Below, one piece after another: positions 17,781 through 26,302 of a DNA stretch of 64,000 nt. The notes beneath the pieces are model-generated. The model did not search any database and was not told where the DNA came from. It saw only the letters and a program-made list of their open reading frames with translations. Made by a program: the position numbers and the translations under genes. This DNA is from Dokdonia donghaensis DSW-1 (GTDB taxonomy: Bacteria > Bacteroidota > Bacteroidia > Flavobacteriales > Flavobacteriaceae). Position 1 is the first letter of the stretch. Each line of letters opens with the position of its first letter. The DNA is taken from contig NZ_CP015125.1 of assembly GCF_001653755.1 (NCBI RefSeq), positions 1,238,001 to 1,302,000 of the forward strand, in the 5' to 3' direction.

Positions 17781-20393
17781 ATGAAATCTCAAGAGGTACG
17801 TAAACAGTTTTTAGAATTTTTTAAGTCCAAAAATCATTCCATAGTCGCCTCTGCGCCAATGGTTTTGAAGGACGACCCGACCCTGATGTTTACAAACGCT
17901 GGAATGGTTCCGTTTAAAGAATACTTTTTAGGAAACGCTACACCAAAAAACAACAGACTTGCAGACACCCAAAAGTGTTTGCGTGTTTCTGGTAAGCATA
18001 ATGATCTTGAGGAGGTAGGAAAAGATACGTATCACCACACGATGTTTGAGATGCTGGGTAACTGGTCTTTTGGAGATTACTTTAAGGAAGAAGCGATTGC
18101 TTGGGCTTGGGAGTTTCTTACAGAAGTAGTAAAGGTAGATAAGGATAGTATCTATGTTTCGATTTTTGAAGGTGACGAGTCTGAAGGGCTTAAGCGTGAT
18201 CAAGAAGCCTATAATATCTGGACAAAGCACATAGACGAGAGTCGCATTATAAACGGAAACAAGAAAGATAACTTCTGGGAGATGGGAGCCCAAGGCCCCT
18301 GTGGACCTTGCTCTGAGATACACGTAGACATACGCTCTGCCGAAGAAAAAGCAGCCGTAGATGGGAAGTCACTTGTAAATATGGATCACCCGCTCGTAAT
18401 CGAGATTTGGAATCTGGTATTTATGCAATACAACCGTCTGGCAAATGGCTCGCTCACAAAGCTTCCTAACCAGCACGTAGATACGGGAATGGGATTTGAG
18501 AGATTATGTATGGTCCTGCAAGGGGTGCAGTCTAACTATGATACAGATGTGTTTACACCACTTATGCGTGAGGTAGAAACCATTACCTCATCAAAATGTG
18601 GCGAGACAGAAGAAACAGATATTGCGGTACGTGTGATTGCAGATCACGTGAGAGCGGTATCATTTTCTATAGCAGATGGACAGTTACCGTCTAACACAGG
18701 TGCTGGCTATGTAATACGACGTATACTGCGTCGTGCCATACGCTACGGATTTACATTTTTAGACACAAAAGAACCATTTATATATAAATTGGTTTCCACA
18801 CTTGTAAACCAGATGGGAGATGCCTTTCCAGAACTGGAAGCACAAAAAAATCTTATTACAAATGTGATACGAGAAGAAGAGGCTTCGTTCTTGCGCACGC
18901 TTGATAAAGGACTCATACTATTAGATAATGTAATTGCAAATACAAAAGGTGATACAGTTTCTGGAGATAAAGCTTTTGAGCTTTATGACACCTATGGCTT
19001 TCCAATAGATCTTACAGCACTTATACTAAGTGAGAAAAATCTAAAACTAGATGAAGCTGGTTTTGACGCTGCGCTCAAAGAGCAAAAAGATCGCTCTCGT
19101 GCAGCAACTAAGGTGGAGACAGACGACTGGAATATCTTACAAGAAGATGCTGAAGAGGAGTTTGTAGGATACGATACACTAGAAGCATCTGTTAAAATTA
19201 CTCGCTACCGTAAGACAGAGAGCAAAAAAGACGGGGAGTTATATCAACTCGTATTTAATCTTACTCCGTTCTATCCAGAGGGAGGAGGGCAAGTAGGTGA
19301 TAAAGGATATCTAGAGACTCCAAGCGGGGAGGTGGTTTATATCATAGACACAAAGAAAGAAAACAACCTTATAATACATCTTGCAAAAAATCTCCCAAGA
19401 TCTACCGAGGGAACTTTTAAGGCAGTGGTAGATGTGAAGCAACGTAGCCGTACGGCTGCAAACCATACTGCAACACACTTATTGCACCAGGGGCTTCGTA
19501 AGATATTAGGAACACACGTGGAGCAAAAGGGAAGTATGGTACATAGCAGAAACCTGCGTTTTGATTTCTCTCACTTTTCTAAAGTGACAATCGAGGAGTT
19601 AAAAGAGGTAGAAGATTTTGTAAATGCACGCATACGCGAAAATTTAACTCTAGAAGAGCAACGTGGTATTCCTTATGATCAAGCTATTCAAGAAGGAGCG
19701 ATAGCGCTCTTCGGCGAAAAGTATGGAGACGCTGTAAGAACTATCCGTTTTGGAAAGTCTATGGAGCTTTGTGGTGGTACGCACGTAAAAAACACAGGAG
19801 AAATCTGGCATTTTAAAATTACTTCAGAAGGTGCAGTGGCATCTGGTATACGCCGTATAGAAGCAATTACTAGTGATGCAGCCAAAGATTACTTTACTTC
19901 AGAAACCGAAGCTTATAATCAAGTAAAAGCTACCCTTAAAGGGAATCAAGATCCAGTAAAGGCGATTACTAGCCTACTGGATGAGAATGCTGCTTTAAAA
20001 AAGCAAGTAGAAGCACTTATAAAAGAGAAGGCTCAAAACTTAAGTGGTGATCTTGCAAAAGAATTTGTAGACATAGATGGTGTAGATTTCTTAGCAAAAA
20101 AGGTAGATCTGGATGCGGGAGCCATTAAAGATCTTGCATTTAAATTAGGAGAGAATAAAGACAACGTGTTCTTGCTATTTGGAACAGAGCAAAACGGTAA
20201 AGCATTACTAAGCTGCTACATTTCAAAAGAGCTTGTCGCTTCAAAAAATCTAAACGCAGGTACTGTCGTGCGTGAGTTAGGAAAGCACATCCAAGGTGGA
20301 GGTGGAGGGCAACCTTTCTTTGCCACTGCAGGAGGTAAAAATCCAGCAGGTATAGACGCTGCCATTGCAGAGGTTAAGAACTATCTTGTATAA
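17781..20393 (+). CDS. alaS: Alanine--tRNA ligase
   Basis: An 870-aa class IIc synthetase that charges tRNA-Ala. The catalytic domain has HHTMFEMLGNWSFGDYF near residue 90 and FYPEGGGQVGDKG at the start of the editing part. Editing-site zinc ligands are in NHTATHLLHQGLR and CGGTHVKNTGEIWHF. The C-Ala domain ends with GGGGGQPFFATAGG. Length and domain order are normal. Its stop overlaps the ATG of the following GSCFA gene by one base. Confidence 0.98.
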   Translation: MKSQEVRKQFLEFFKSKNHSIVASAPMVLKDDPTLMFTNAGMVPFKEYFLGNATPKNNRLADTQKCLRVSGKHNDLEEVGKDTYHHTMFEMLGNWSFGDYFKEEAIAWAWEFLTEVVKVDKDSIYVSIFEGDESEGLKRDQEAYNIWTKHIDESRIINGNKKDNFWEMGAQGPCGPCSEIHVDIRSAEEKAAVDGKSLVNMDHPLVIEIWNLVFMQYNRLANGSLTKLPNQHVDTGMGFERLCMVLQGVQSNYDTDVFTPLMREVETITSSKCGETEETDIAVRVIADHVRAVSFSIADGQLPSNTGAGYVIRRILRRAIRYGFTFLDTKEPFIYKLVSTLVNQMGDAFPELEAQKNLITNVIREEEASFLRTLDKGLILLDNVIANTKGDTVSGDKAFELYDTYGFPIDLTALILSEKNLKLDEAGFDAALKEQKDRSRAATKVETDDWNILQEDAEEEFVGYDTLEASVKITRYRKTESKKDGELYQLVFNLTPFYPEGGGQVGDKGYLETPSGEVVYIIDTKKENNLIIHLAKNLPRSTEGTFKAVVDVKQRSRTAANHTATHLLHQGLRKILGTHVEQKGSMVHSRNLRFDFSHFSKVTIEELKEVEDFVNARIRENLTLEEQRGIPYDQAIQEGAIALFGEKYGDAVRTIRFGKSMELCGGTHVKNTGEIWHFKITSEGAVASGIRRIEAITSDAAKDYFTSETEAYNQVKATLKGNQDPVKAITSLLDENAALKKQVEALIKEKAQNLSGDLAKEFVDIDGVDFLAKKVDLDAGAIKDLAFKLGENKDNVFLLFGTEQNGKALLSCYISKELVASKNLNAGTVVRELGKHIQGGGGGQPFFATAGGKNPAGIDAAIAEVKNYLV

Positions 20394-21337
20394 TGAAACT
20401 GCAGACCCAAATACCGCTAGAGCCTGCTTCTCATCAATTTGGGTATGATCATAAACTTTTACTACTAGGTTCTTGCTTTGCGCAAAACATAGGAGACAAG
20501 CTAGCATATTATAAATTCCAAGCGGTTACAAATCCGTTTGGAATTATTTTTAATCCCGTCTCACTAGAGCAGCTAGTAGCAGATGCTGTTGCAAATAAAA
20601 CCTATACAGAAGCAGATGTTTTTGAACTAGACGGCGTCTGGAAATCTTTTTATGCACACAGTGATAAAAACGCCCTTACGAGACTAGGAGCTGTGATACA
20701 CTTGCAAGAGGCCCAGCAATTACTCAGGCAGCAGCTCATAGAGGCTTCTCATCTATTTGTCACATTAGGTACTGCTTGGGTGTATAAACATATTGAACGT
20801 GATGAGGTGGTGGCAAACTGTCACAAGGTGCCACAAAAAACCTTTACTAAACAACTCCTATCTGTCACCGAAATTCAAGAGAGTCTGTCTCGTATTTGTG
20901 AGCTGGTAAAAACACTTAACCTAAAAATTGAGATTGCCTTTACAGTGTCGCCAGTGCGTCATATTAAAGATGGTATGGTAGAAAATACCCGTAGCAAGTC
21001 ACATTTACTCACTGCAGTTCATCAACTTGTAGATAGTCGTGAGGCGAGTTATTTTCCGGCTTATGAGATTGTGATGGATGAGTTGCGTGACTATCGTTTT
21101 TATGCAAGTGATATGGTACACCCATCTGAGCAGGCTGTTACCTATGTATGGGAGCGTTTTATAGAGGTGTACGCTTTCGCGAAAGCGCAACAAATAATGA
21201 AAAAAGTAGCTCAAGTCCAACAAGGGTTAGCTCACAGACCTTTTAATGAAGACAGCGCTGCGCACCAAAAATTTATTACAGATCTTGCAAAAAAACAGCA
21301 AGCCTTAACTGAAGTGTATCCTTTTATGAACTTCTAG
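20393..21337 (+). CDS. GSCFA domain protein (putative SGNH-like hydrolase)
   Basis: A 314-aa protein with the signature LLLGSCFAQNIGDKLA near residue 27 that names the family. FNPFGIIFNP-like sequence (TNPFGIIFNPVSLEQL) and a C-terminal YFPAYEIVMDELRDYRFYA with DMVHPS follow, typical of SGNH/GDSL-type catalytic blocks. The family is predicted to be hydrolytic and is almost confined to Bacteroidetes in this form. It starts within the alaS stop codon (TAATG). A palindrome copy near the end encodes AFAKA in a helical region. Confidence 0.93.
   Translation: MKLQTQIPLEPASHQFGYDHKLLLLGSCFAQNIGDKLAYYKFQAVTNPFGIIFNPVSLEQLVADAVANKTYTEADVFELDGVWKSFYAHSDKNALTRLGAVIHLQEAQQLLRQQLIEASHLFVTLGTAWVYKHIERDEVVANCHKVPQKTFTKQLLSVTEIQESLSRICELVKTLNLKIEIAFTVSPVRHIKDGMVENTRSKSHLLTAVHQLVDSREASYFPAYEIVMDELRDYRFYASDMVHPSEQAVTYVWERFIEVYAFAKAQQIMKKVAQVQQGLAHRPFNEDSAAHQKFITDLAKKQQALTEVYPFMNF
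21173..21186. repeat. GCTTTCGCGAAAGC palindrome, copy 7
   Basis: Perfect palindrome inside the GSCFA gene, read as AFAKA. Next copy 2354 bp downstream. Confidence 0.95.
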
Positions 21338-21357
21338 ATAATCAAAGTAAAAAAGGA

Positions 21358-21669
21358 TCACCCATTCATTTTCTTATAAGCACTCATCCAGGCGCCTCCA
21401 TTAATTGCTTCAACACCTTTTGATCTAAGGACGGCTGCGGCTGTAGCACTGCGGCCACCGCTGGCACAAACGCATATTACGGGCTTGTTCCAGTTTTTAA
21501 TCGTTGTGGCTTGGGCGGCTATGTTTTGCACAGGTATGTGCTTTGAGCCTGGTATGGCGCCGCTATCATACTCGGCTTTTGAGCGAACGTCTATGATGAT
21601 ACCATCACGAGAGATGTATTCATTAAGTTTATCCTTTTTATTTCCAAAGAGCTTGCTTAAAAATCCCAT
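21358..21669 (-). CDS. Rhodanese-like domain protein
   Basis: A 103-aa single-domain rhodanese. The active-site loop VICVCASGGRSATAA contains a cysteine followed by the usual six-residue loop and Arg, so sulfur transfer is possible. IIDVRSKAEYDSGAIPGSKH is the conserved N-terminal motif. A short N-terminal leader (GFLSKLFGNKKDK) is amphipathic. It lies 3 nt downstream of the hydroxylase gene on the same strand, probably in one operon. Confidence 0.94.
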   Translation of the reverse strand: MGFLSKLFGNKKDKLNEYISRDGIIIDVRSKAEYDSGAIPGSKHIPVQNIAAQATTIKNWNKPVICVCASGGRSATAAAVLRSKGVEAINGGAWMSAYKKMNG

Positions 21670-21672
21670 AGT

Positions 21673-23400
21673 TTACTGTATTAATTCTAGGCCATTTGTG
21701 ATGAGGTGTGCTACTTGCTCCCTGCGATTTTGCACCTCTTTAAGATGTGCGAGTACGGCGGTGTCTTTTGTGAGTTCATATATTTCTAAGGCACATAACC
21801 AGTCTTGCGGGTAGTCTTTTTGTAAGCTTGCAAATACCTCAAGAAGTGATTCATTGTCTATTTGATTGCTTTCTCTTTGTAATCGTACTTGCTGGTAGAG
21901 CCTGTTAAGCGTGTCTTCTTTTTCTGAGAGTGTAGGCCTTACCGTATTAGTCTCTGCTAGGTGTGTTATGAGATCAAAAGATAAGAAGTCTGCCGCTCCT
22001 GCAAAGGCAGAGACAATTTGTGAGCCTATCACTAGGTCAAAATCTCCCATAGATGGGTCGTGTAAAATTTTGTCACCATAAGTTACCGTACAATCTGTAA
22101 ACTGTATAAGCATTAACTGCCCACCTAGGTTACGCATCCCAGTAACATTTAACCCGCTTACGGTAATACCACTTTCATACTCAAAAGAGATAGGCTTGCC
22201 ATCATAAAAGTCATAAGCTTTTAAGTCTCTTGGTCCCATATTTTCTATAGAGAGATTTATGCCCTTAAGCTTGCCTAGAGGAGAGCTAAAACCGTTTTTG
22301 TAACGGTTTACTCCGTGGCCTATAAGTTCTTTCTCTCTATAAGAAAGTGCTGTTTCACCTTGAGTAGCAAAGTAAACAACCTCATTATCGTCATTTTGAA
22401 TCATCTCTGTAAATATGCCACTTACTTGTAAGCCTGTGTTGAGTTCTAGTGTTCCTATTTGCTTTGATTCTATGAGTTTTTTTAGTCCGCGCCATCCGCC
22501 TTTACGTACTGCCATTGTACCTGCAAATTCTTCTAAGACTTGCATTAGGTATGCAAAGTCTGGTGTGACAAAGAGTTGAGGTTGTGGTTTTGTAATGTCA
22601 AATTCTTGGTATGCAGCATCTATCGAGTAAGGTATTTTCTTTACCTCGTCTGTCATACACCAGGTGCTCTCACCTATAGAAGAGAGTAATCCTGCTCCGT
22701 AAATTTTTGGGTTTTCTACAGTACCTACCATTCCATACTCTACCGTCCACCAGTGCAGGTTGCGTATAAGTGCAATTTCAGAAGGCTGTACCTCTTTGTT
22801 TTGTAATTGTTCTACACTTCTTTCGGCGGCGTCTATGGCTTCTTGTGTGATGCCGTCTGCCTCCTTAAGAATAGATAAAGTACGTACCGCCTCATACATT
22901 TCCATATCGTGGGCACTAGAAATGGCTTTTGCACCTATCTCTCCAAATCTTCTTAAATACTCTGCATAGTCTGGACTTGCAATTATAGGTGCGTGCCCAG
23001 CTCCCTCGTGTATAATATCTGGTGCAGGGGTATACTCTATGTTTTCTAGCTGGCGTATATCACTTGCAATAACCAACACTTTATAAGCTTGAAACTCCAT
23101 AAACGCATTAGGTGGTATAAAACCATCTACCGCCACTGCTGCCCAGCCTATTTCTTTAAGAATACGGTTCATCCCGTACATAGAAGGGATGTTATCTATA
23201 GAGATACCGGTTTTTTTTAACCCCATCACATAGCTCTCGTGGGCTACTTTACTAAGGTAGTCTACGTTTTTACGCATCACGTAGCGCCATACGGCTTGAT
23301 TTATGGGCGTGTACTGCTCATAATCTTGTGCTTTGATATATTGTTTTAAGTGTGGCGGAAGCCTGTCTAATAGAGGATTACTCTCAACGTTTGTATGCAT
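21673..23400 (-). CDS. phhA: Aromatic amino acid hydroxylase, long form (probably phenylalanine 4-monooxygenase)
   Basis: A 575-aa enzyme that should use tetrahydrobiopterin and iron to convert Phe to Tyr. Iron ligands are visible: H131 and H136 in PDIIHEGAGHAP and E221 in WWTVEYGMV. Between them is an insertion rich in Glu and Gln (about residues 165-205) that shorter enzymes lack. Bacterial PhhA is about 260-300 aa, whereas this protein has an extra C-terminal region of about 270 residues with no motif I recognise. The substrate (Phe, Tyr or Trp) is inferred. A rhodanese gene follows 3 nt downstream. Confidence 0.88.
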   Translation of the reverse strand: MHTNVESNPLLDRLPPHLKQYIKAQDYEQYTPINQAVWRYVMRKNVDYLSKVAHESYVMGLKKTGISIDNIPSMYGMNRILKEIGWAAVAVDGFIPPNAFMEFQAYKVLVIASDIRQLENIEYTPAPDIIHEGAGHAPIIASPDYAEYLRRFGEIGAKAISSAHDMEMYEAVRTLSILKEADGITQEAIDAAERSVEQLQNKEVQPSEIALIRNLHWWTVEYGMVGTVENPKIYGAGLLSSIGESTWCMTDEVKKIPYSIDAAYQEFDITKPQPQLFVTPDFAYLMQVLEEFAGTMAVRKGGWRGLKKLIESKQIGTLELNTGLQVSGIFTEMIQNDDNEVVYFATQGETALSYREKELIGHGVNRYKNGFSSPLGKLKGINLSIENMGPRDLKAYDFYDGKPISFEYESGITVSGLNVTGMRNLGGQLMLIQFTDCTVTYGDKILHDPSMGDFDLVIGSQIVSAFAGAADFLSFDLITHLAETNTVRPTLSEKEDTLNRLYQQVRLQRESNQIDNESLLEVFASLQKDYPQDWLCALEIYELTKDTAVLAHLKEVQNRREQVAHLITNGLELIQ

Positions 23401-23526
23401 AGCGTAAAATTAATTCATAAGTCGTGGTTGTGCTCATATTATTTCAAGATTTGTTTACATAATTATGAGAAGTTCTGGTAGACTTTGTCACGCTGCGCTA
23501 CCTTGGGTTGTAAGCATTGTAAGTAC

Positions 23527-23540
23527 GCTTTCGCGAAAGC
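23527..23540. repeat. GCTTTCGCGAAAGC palindrome, copy 8
   Basis: Perfect palindrome with full extension in intergenic DNA. Next copy 2741 bp downstream. Confidence 0.95.
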
Positions 23541-23720
23541 GTAATAAAGTCCAACTCCCCCTTTTTTAGATTAAAGAGTATCATAAGTACTCGTTAATAT
23601 TTGGAAAAATTATGCTAATGCCCCAGCGTTTGTTAAGAGACGGTAGGGTTATGTTAAGGATGTCTCCAGACTTTAGCATAGGCTTATAACTATATATTTT
23701 ATGTGGCCTCGATGTCCTTA

Positions 23721-23728
23721 TACATTTG
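23721..23728 (+). promoter_or_regulatory. Bacteroidetes-type -7 promoter box TACATTTG
   Basis: Matches the flavobacterial TAnnTTTG consensus and lies 23 bp before the ATG of the secreted protein at 23752. The -33 box is weak by eye. Confidence 0.45.
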
Positions 23729-23751
23729 TATCAAACAAAAAATATAAGACT

Positions 23752-24351
23752 ATGAAGAAGACAATAATCACATCGTTATTTGCAATTGCAATAGCAACAG
23801 GAATACAAGCACAAACCGAAACAATGGCAGTAAATAATACGCCAGTTGAGATGAACGGTACCCAAGATGATATCAATGAGACAGGCGTGGTAGGGATAAG
23901 CGGCTGGACAAGTTTTAATGAGTTGAGCTCACAGATGTATAAACTTAAAGGAGCAAACTACTTTAATACTATTAAAATGATACGCGCTATGGAGCCTACA
24001 GTGATGTCACTAGAAGCTACAAAGCCTATGTGGATGAACACAGAGGAGATTAATGAAGACGTAGCAGATTTTAAGAAAGAGTATATGGAACTCACCTCAG
24101 AGATGAGTGTAGACAATGATGAGTTCAGAGAAAATCTTGAAGAAATTTCAGAACAGTATGAAGATTTAAGAGAAGAAGCGATGGAAACTTTTATTGACTA
24201 CCGTAAAAACGTGATGGATGGTAATGAAGAGTATAAAGAAGAAATCGAAAAAAACCATTCTAAAATGATGAACGGCAAAGATGGTCAAGAAGAATATAAA
24301 GAGGAGACTAAGAACCTCAAGAAGATACGTGATGGGAAAACAAACCAATAG
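23752..24351 (+). CDS. Secreted acidic coiled-coil protein of unknown function
   Basis: I do not recognise a family. The 199-aa product has a signal peptide (KKTIITSLFAIAIATGIQAQ). A highly charged, Glu/Lys/Met-rich region (about residues 90-199) is predicted to be helical or coiled-coil and lacks cysteine. I chose the internal ATG at 23752 because it starts the signal peptide; the longer frame adds 17 residues without support. A TAnnTTTG box lies just upstream and a strong terminator just downstream, so it is a single-gene transcript. Confidence 0.75.
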   Translation: MKKTIITSLFAIAIATGIQAQTETMAVNNTPVEMNGTQDDINETGVVGISGWTSFNELSSQMYKLKGANYFNTIKMIRAMEPTVMSLEATKPMWMNTEEINEDVADFKKEYMELTSEMSVDNDEFRENLEEISEQYEDLREEAMETFIDYRKNVMDGNEEYKEEIEKNHSKMMNGKDGQEEYKEETKNLKKIRDGKTNQ

Positions 24352-24371
24352 TATTGGATTGACATAATATT

Positions 24372-24401
24372 AAAGCCACTCGTTAAGGGTGGCTTTTTTT
24401 T
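24372..24401 (+). terminator. Rho-independent terminator
   Basis: 8-bp stem AAAGCCAC / GTGGCTTT followed by a T-run, 20 bp after the secreted protein stop. Confidence 0.85.
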
Positions 24402-24478
24402 ATGCTGAGTGGGCAATAATCTGTCTGTAATAGTTAAGATGTTTTTACAGTTAGTCGTTGTGCATTATCTTGCACATA

Positions 24479-25057
24479 ATGAAATCTACTACGCTTACGC
24501 GAAAACAAGAAATCTGTATCACAGCCGCTAGACTTTTTAAACAGAAAGGGTATAGCGCTGTAACAATGCGTGATCTCGCTGCAGAGGTAGGTGTAAAAGC
24601 GGCAAGTTTATATAATCACATTGCCTCAAAAGAAGAAATACTTAACGAGGTAATAGTAAACATAGCCGAAAGCTTTACCGAAGGCATACAAGGCATACGC
24701 CTTGCAGATACAAAAGTGGCAGAAAAACTTGAAGCCGTTATAGCCCAGCACGTACACCTCACGGCAGATAATCCTTATGGAATGGCATCGCTAAATAATG
24801 ACTGGATGCACCTAGGAGAGGGCAAAGAAAAGTATCTTGCCTTGCGTAGTGCCTATGAGCAGCACTTTAGAGAAATTATAAAAAAGGGTAAAGCACAAAA
24901 TGTACTTAAGGATATAGATGAGGAAGTGATTCTCTTTTCAACCTTAGGAACTCTAAGAAATCTCTACCTGTGGATTCCTAAAAAGGCAGATTTACAACGA
25001 TCAAAGCTCATAGATTCTCTCTGTGAGACCCTGCTTAATGGGGTTAAAACGACATAA
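24479..25057 (+). CDS. TetR family regulator, candidate paa repressor
   Basis: A 192-aa repressor-type protein. The N-terminal helix-turn-helix reads AARLFKQKGYSAVTMRDLAA and GVKAASLYNHIASKEEIL, followed by an all-helical ligand-binding domain. It lies directly upstream of paaE on the same strand, 136 bp away, and an operator-like palindrome covers the paaE promoter. The best inference is a PaaR-like repressor responding to phenylacetyl-CoA. I chose the ATG at 24479; longer starts add a short unsupported leader. Near its start is a two-mismatch relative of the 14-bp palindrome (24493-24506), read as LTRKQ. Confidence 0.9.
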   Translation: MKSTTLTRKQEICITAARLFKQKGYSAVTMRDLAAEVGVKAASLYNHIASKEEILNEVIVNIAESFTEGIQGIRLADTKVAEKLEAVIAQHVHLTADNPYGMASLNNDWMHLGEGKEKYLALRSAYEQHFREIIKKGKAQNVLKDIDEEVILFSTLGTLRNLYLWIPKKADLQRSKLIDSLCETLLNGVKTT

Positions 25058-25143
25058 CTTACATTTTACTTTTATAGATACATATCACAAATCACTATTT
25101 ATAAGGGGTAACTTGTTGTGCTTTTGTGGTTTATGTTAAATAG

Positions 25144-25174
25144 TTGTAATATTAACTAACAATCGTTAGTTTTA
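25144..25174 (+). promoter_or_regulatory. Candidate paaE promoter (TTG - 20 bp - TAGTTTTA)
   Basis: A TTG at 25144-25146 and TAGTTTTA at 25167-25174 fit the Bacteroidetes -33/-7 pattern, ending 19 bp before the paaE ATG. The -7 box overlaps the operator palindrome. Confidence 0.5.
25154..25171. promoter_or_regulatory. TetR-type operator palindrome before paaE
   Basis: AACTAACAATCGTTAGTT is an 18-bp inverted repeat with 16 of 18 bases paired. Its half-site resembles known TetR-family boxes. It overlaps the likely -7 box of paaE and lies 97 bp after the tetR stop, which fits repression of the paa operon. Confidence 0.7.
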
Positions 25175-25193
25175 CATAGTTCTAAACTATACT

Positions 25194-26267
25194 ATGGCAC
25201 TTTTTCATTCTCTAAGAGTAAAAGATATTTATAAAGAAACCACAGACTGTTCTGTTGTAACCTTTGACGTACCTGTAGATCTCTATCAGGATTTTAGTTT
25301 TAATGCTGGGCAGCATTTAACTCTCAAAGCCATTATAAATGGAGAAGATGTAAGACGTTCATATAGTCTCTGTTCTAGTCCGCTGGATCAAGAGTGGAAG
25401 GTAGCTGTAAAGCAAATACCTGGAGGACTCTTTTCTACCTATGTAAATGAAGAGTTGCAAACCGGAGACACTCTGGAGGTAATGGCGCCTAGTGGAAAAT
25501 TTGGCGTACCGGTAGATACACAAAAGAAAAAAAACTATGTAGCCTTTGCAGCAGGAAGTGGTATAACACCTATGCTGTCTATCATAAAGACACACCTAGC
25601 CTCAGAGCCAGATGCGACCTTCAAGCTGTTTTATTTGAACCGCACGGTTAAATCTATTATCTTTAAAGAAGAGGTAGAACAGCTTCGTAATCAATATTTT
25701 GGGAGGTTTGAGATATTCTATTTTCTCACAAAAGAGCAACGAGATATCGAGCTTTTTAACGGTAGATTTAATTCAAAAAAACTGCAAACACTTACTAAAA
25801 CGCTTATAGATGTAAGCACTACAGATGAGGTGTTTATTTGTGGTCCAGAAGAGATGATTTTCTTAATACGTGATGAGCTAGTGGCGGCAGGTTTAGAAAA
25901 AGAAAAAGTACACTATGAGCTTTTTGTTACTGGACTCTCAGAAGAAGATAAAAAACGTGCTGCACGACTGGCAGAACAAAAGGTAGAAGGTGTTGAGGTT
26001 ACCATTATAGATGGTGGTAAAGAGTTTCACTTTACAATGACCGATGAGTATGACAATATTCTCGATGCGGCACTAGGTGCTGGGGCAGATCTTCCATTTG
26101 CTTGTAAAGGCGGGGTGTGTTCTACTTGTAAGTGTAAGGTAGAAGGAGGAAATGTAGAGATGAAAATAAATTATGCGCTAGAAGAAGATGAGGTAGCACA
26201 AAACCTAGTATTAAGTTGCCAGGCCGTACCTACTACGGAGCGTGTAAAAGTAAATTTTGATGTTTAA
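25194..26267 (+). CDS. paaE: Phenylacetyl-CoA epoxidase reductase subunit PaaE
   Basis: A 357-aa electron-transfer protein. The N-terminal flavin domain has RRSYSLCSS, an NAD-binding domain follows (FAAGSGITPMLSI), and a plant-type 2Fe-2S domain lies at the C-terminus with CKGGVCSTCKCKV and LSCQAVP. It passes electrons from NAD(P)H to the diiron centre of PaaA so that PaaABCE can form the ring 1,2-epoxide of phenylacetyl-CoA. Here paaE leads the operon instead of following paaD as in E. coli. A palindrome copy begins directly after its stop codon. Confidence 0.95.
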   Translation: MALFHSLRVKDIYKETTDCSVVTFDVPVDLYQDFSFNAGQHLTLKAIINGEDVRRSYSLCSSPLDQEWKVAVKQIPGGLFSTYVNEELQTGDTLEVMAPSGKFGVPVDTQKKKNYVAFAAGSGITPMLSIIKTHLASEPDATFKLFYLNRTVKSIIFKEEVEQLRNQYFGRFEIFYFLTKEQRDIELFNGRFNSKKLQTLTKTLIDVSTTDEVFICGPEEMIFLIRDELVAAGLEKEKVHYELFVTGLSEEDKKRAARLAEQKVEGVEVTIIDGGKEFHFTMTDEYDNILDAALGAGADLPFACKGGVCSTCKCKVEGGNVEMKINYALEEDEVAQNLVLSCQAVPTTERVKVNFDV

Positions 26268-26281
26268 GCTTTCGCGAAAGC
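26268..26281. repeat. GCTTTCGCGAAAGC palindrome, copy 9
   Basis: Perfect palindrome that begins at the base after the paaE stop codon and fills part of the 35-bp gap to paaA. Next copy 2427 bp downstream. Confidence 0.95.
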
Positions 26282-26302
26282 GGAAATCTAATACAAATTG
26301 CT

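Larger units (their letters stand above)
23401..23751. other. Intergenic region with palindrome and a promoter
   Basis: A 351-bp gap between the divergent hydroxylase and secreted-protein genes. It holds palindrome copy 8 and a TAnnTTTG box (23721-23728). No RNA gene or further coding frame was recognised. Confidence 0.6.

Noticed and set aside
17928..18323. 131-codon open frame opposite alaS
   Set aside because: It is antisense to a highly conserved synthetase and has no recognisable protein features.
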